DNA from: Antedon mediterranea
Lineage: Eukaryota > Echinodermata > Crinoidea > Comatulida > Antedonidae
Length of the DNA: 64,000 nucleotides
Direction of reading: 5' to 3'
Assembly (NCBI RefSeq): GCF_964355755.1
Contig: NC_092670.1
Coordinates: forward strand, 9,239,201 to 9,303,200
The translations under genes and the position numbers were made by a program. The notes beneath the pieces were generated by a model. It ran no database searches and was not told the origin of the DNA. It saw only the letters and a program-made list of their open reading frames with translations. Of the stretch, positions 62,375-64,000 are shown piece after piece. The stretch's first letter is position 1. The number at the start of each line of letters is the position of its first letter.

Positions 62375-64000
62375 GTAAAAGACAATATTTTATAAAGACG
62401 ATTTTGTAACCAATAGTGGTCTCTAGCTGATGTGGTAATTCTGTATACCTAAAATTTAAATTTTTTTTTCTTGTTTTCCCCTTCAAAATACAAATAATGT
62501 ATCCAACATTTATTTAATTAGGCATTGCAGTATCATTTTAGAGGGGGAGGAAATGGTGGTTCTATTCACTAAAATCATTGCCCAATGTGCAACCATTTCT
62601 TTTTTTAATTTCTTTTCTCTTGAACTATTTCTTTCTTTCTTTTTGAAGCCACGTATTGTAAGAGTAAAGCATTATCAGATATGAGGTCCTTAATAGGATG
62701 GAGATAAATTTTTAAGTTTCCATAAAATGATATAAATACTGCAAATATTAAAGGTAACAGCTGGTTTTATGAGGCAAGTAAACAATAGCGCAATTTACAC
62801 AGCTGCCACCATTCACTAAACAAAAGCTTTCAAAGTTCTTATTCTAATATGCAATAAAAGAGTTGTATTGTAAAATGAACATGTTGTACTTTCACATTTA
62901 ATGTGTACACTAGGTTCTAGTTTGGATTACATAATCAATAGGGAATCAATAAAAGAAATTAACAAAGAAAATACTTTGAAAAAAACAGTATATTTAATTT
63001 TTTTAATTAAGATATTTTGAGATAATTACGTTTTTAAAATACTTCTAAAAGAGTATACAGTATACTTGTATTATATAGGCCTACTGTATGTCTTTCCAAC
63101 ATCTGTAAAATCATAAATGATATATAAAATATCTCTTTAGCATAAACAAAGTACGCTTTTTTTAAATTTAAATATTTAATTAATATTGTTTCCTCAAAAT
63201 TTCACATATTCCACATAGTGTATGTATTCCGTTTTCTGTCAATTATCAATAGTTATATCAATCAATTATCATTTTTTTTACAAATTATCAAAACACATTT
63301 AAATTTAATTTCAATCTGTGTTCTATATATTTGTATACCGTAATTTGATTTTCAATCTTGTCTTCAAGGTACTCCAATTATGAAATATCTGAATTAACTA
63401 TAGTTGTTTATCTCTCTGTATGGCATACCCCTTGTTTTGACTATCTCCCCAGGCCCTAACCAAGATAAATGGCATTCTATAATTGCACAATCGCTGCGAC
63501 ATCTACGATTTTTTGTCAATCAACCTTGGTAGCATTTATCATGTTATTGTAATGAATATTATTATTGATAATTTAAAAATTTAATACAAAAATGTATGGA
63601 CATTTTTTTTTTTAAACCTGAAAGTTTAATTCCATATTGTAACAACATATATAATAATCATAACATTAGAAAGAGAATACTTAAATTTTCGTCTAACAAA
63701 AATATGAAAGCATACATCATACCATCTAAATAATTCCTCCATACTGCAAGCAGGAACGCGTACGACATCGTAGTAGAGGGCGGTACAGAAATGTAATAGT
63801 TATTTCCGAACAAAATACTGCCCATGATAAACATTCAATATTTAATTTTAGATTCAATATTCTAATTTTTTTTATTCTAATCGCTCCTTTAAATGAAAAA
63901 TAAAATGTCAACCACAACATTACAGCAACCTTCTCCTCCAATATATTTAAACATCTTTATTTTGTTTACCTAAACATAGTCATTTTTTCATTACATATGT
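62375..64000 (+). other. IA-2-like intron, incomplete at window end
   Basis: Begins gtaaaag. The exon that should begin with a DLCRQ-like sequence was not found before the window ends. An acceptor-like site (tgactatctccccag) at 63436-63451 is followed by a short open frame, but its phase and sequence do not fit IA-2. A 9-nt candidate microexon is listed separately. The rest is AT-rich with no supported feature. Confidence 0.6.
62649..62657 (+). CDS. PTPRN: Candidate 9-nt microexon after the TM exon
   Basis: Nine bases, ccacgtatt, reading P-R-I in phase 0. They sit between a long pyrimidine tract (ttttctcttgaactatttct followed by ttctttctttttgaag) and a donor-like gtaaga. Inclusion would insert three residues between YQ and the following cytosolic exon without changing frame. 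Extended upstream pyrimidine tracts are typical of neuronally included microexons in animals. The match could be chance, because pyrimidine tracts are common in this AT-rich intron. Confidence 0.3.

Noticed and set aside
63452-63530. Possible downstream exon after a strong acceptor (ctatctccccag)
   Set aside because: In the required phase 0 it stops after nine codons; the open phase does not match the TM exon and the peptide is unlike the IA-2 cytosolic region.

Overview
The window is AT-rich, intron-dominated animal DNA. GT/AG splice signals, introns of 1, 17 and 36 kb, tRNA-derived SINEs, LINE tails, several MITE families and two satellite-like arrays all point to a metazoan nuclear genome. 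The type of SINE and the protein best fit a marine invertebrate, probably an echinoderm or a relative. That taxonomic call is inference. There are no bacterial-style genes, operons, rRNA genes, CRISPR arrays or intact tRNA genes, and almost all ORFs over 60 codons are chance or repeat-derived.

One gene can be recognised: a plus-strand, multi-exon homologue of the receptor-type protein tyrosine phosphatase-like IA-2/phogrin family (PTPRN/PTPRN2; fly IA-2, worm ida-1). These are transmembrane proteins of neuroendocrine dense-core vesicles. The window holds the end of the luminal mature ectodomain (exons 7379-7410, 8465-8541, 25823-25890) and the transmembrane/juxtamembrane exon (62159-62374). 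These four exons join in phase without a stop. The signal peptide and the rest of the ectodomain lie upstream of the window or were not found. The cytoplasmic phosphatase-like domain lies downstream.

The most interesting signal is a set of candidate microexons around the ectodomain/transmembrane junction. A 22-nt one (26598-26619) and a 14-nt one (41424-41437) sit in the 36-kb intron with good splice sites. Each alone shifts the frame, but together they add exactly 12 in-frame codons. A third, of 9 nt (62649-62657), has a very long pyrimidine tract and lies just after the transmembrane exon.

Layout. 1-680: nothing recognised. 681-5330: a ~39-bp satellite array with a 1273-bp higher-order duplication. 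5331-8541: intron, a small MITE and two exons. 8570-9602: a SINE-like block, a nested minisatellite and a LINE 3' tail. 9603-13540: intron with little structure. 13541-16280: a 20-bp array that passes into a 75-bp array. 16281-25822: intron with SINE and MITE remnants and a degenerate minisatellite. 25891-62158: large intron with MITEs, SINEs, LINE tails, a decayed LINE ORF, two complete TIR elements (50318-50700 and 60025-60787) and another flanked by matching ends (47544-48144). 62375-64000: intron with the 9-nt candidate microexon.
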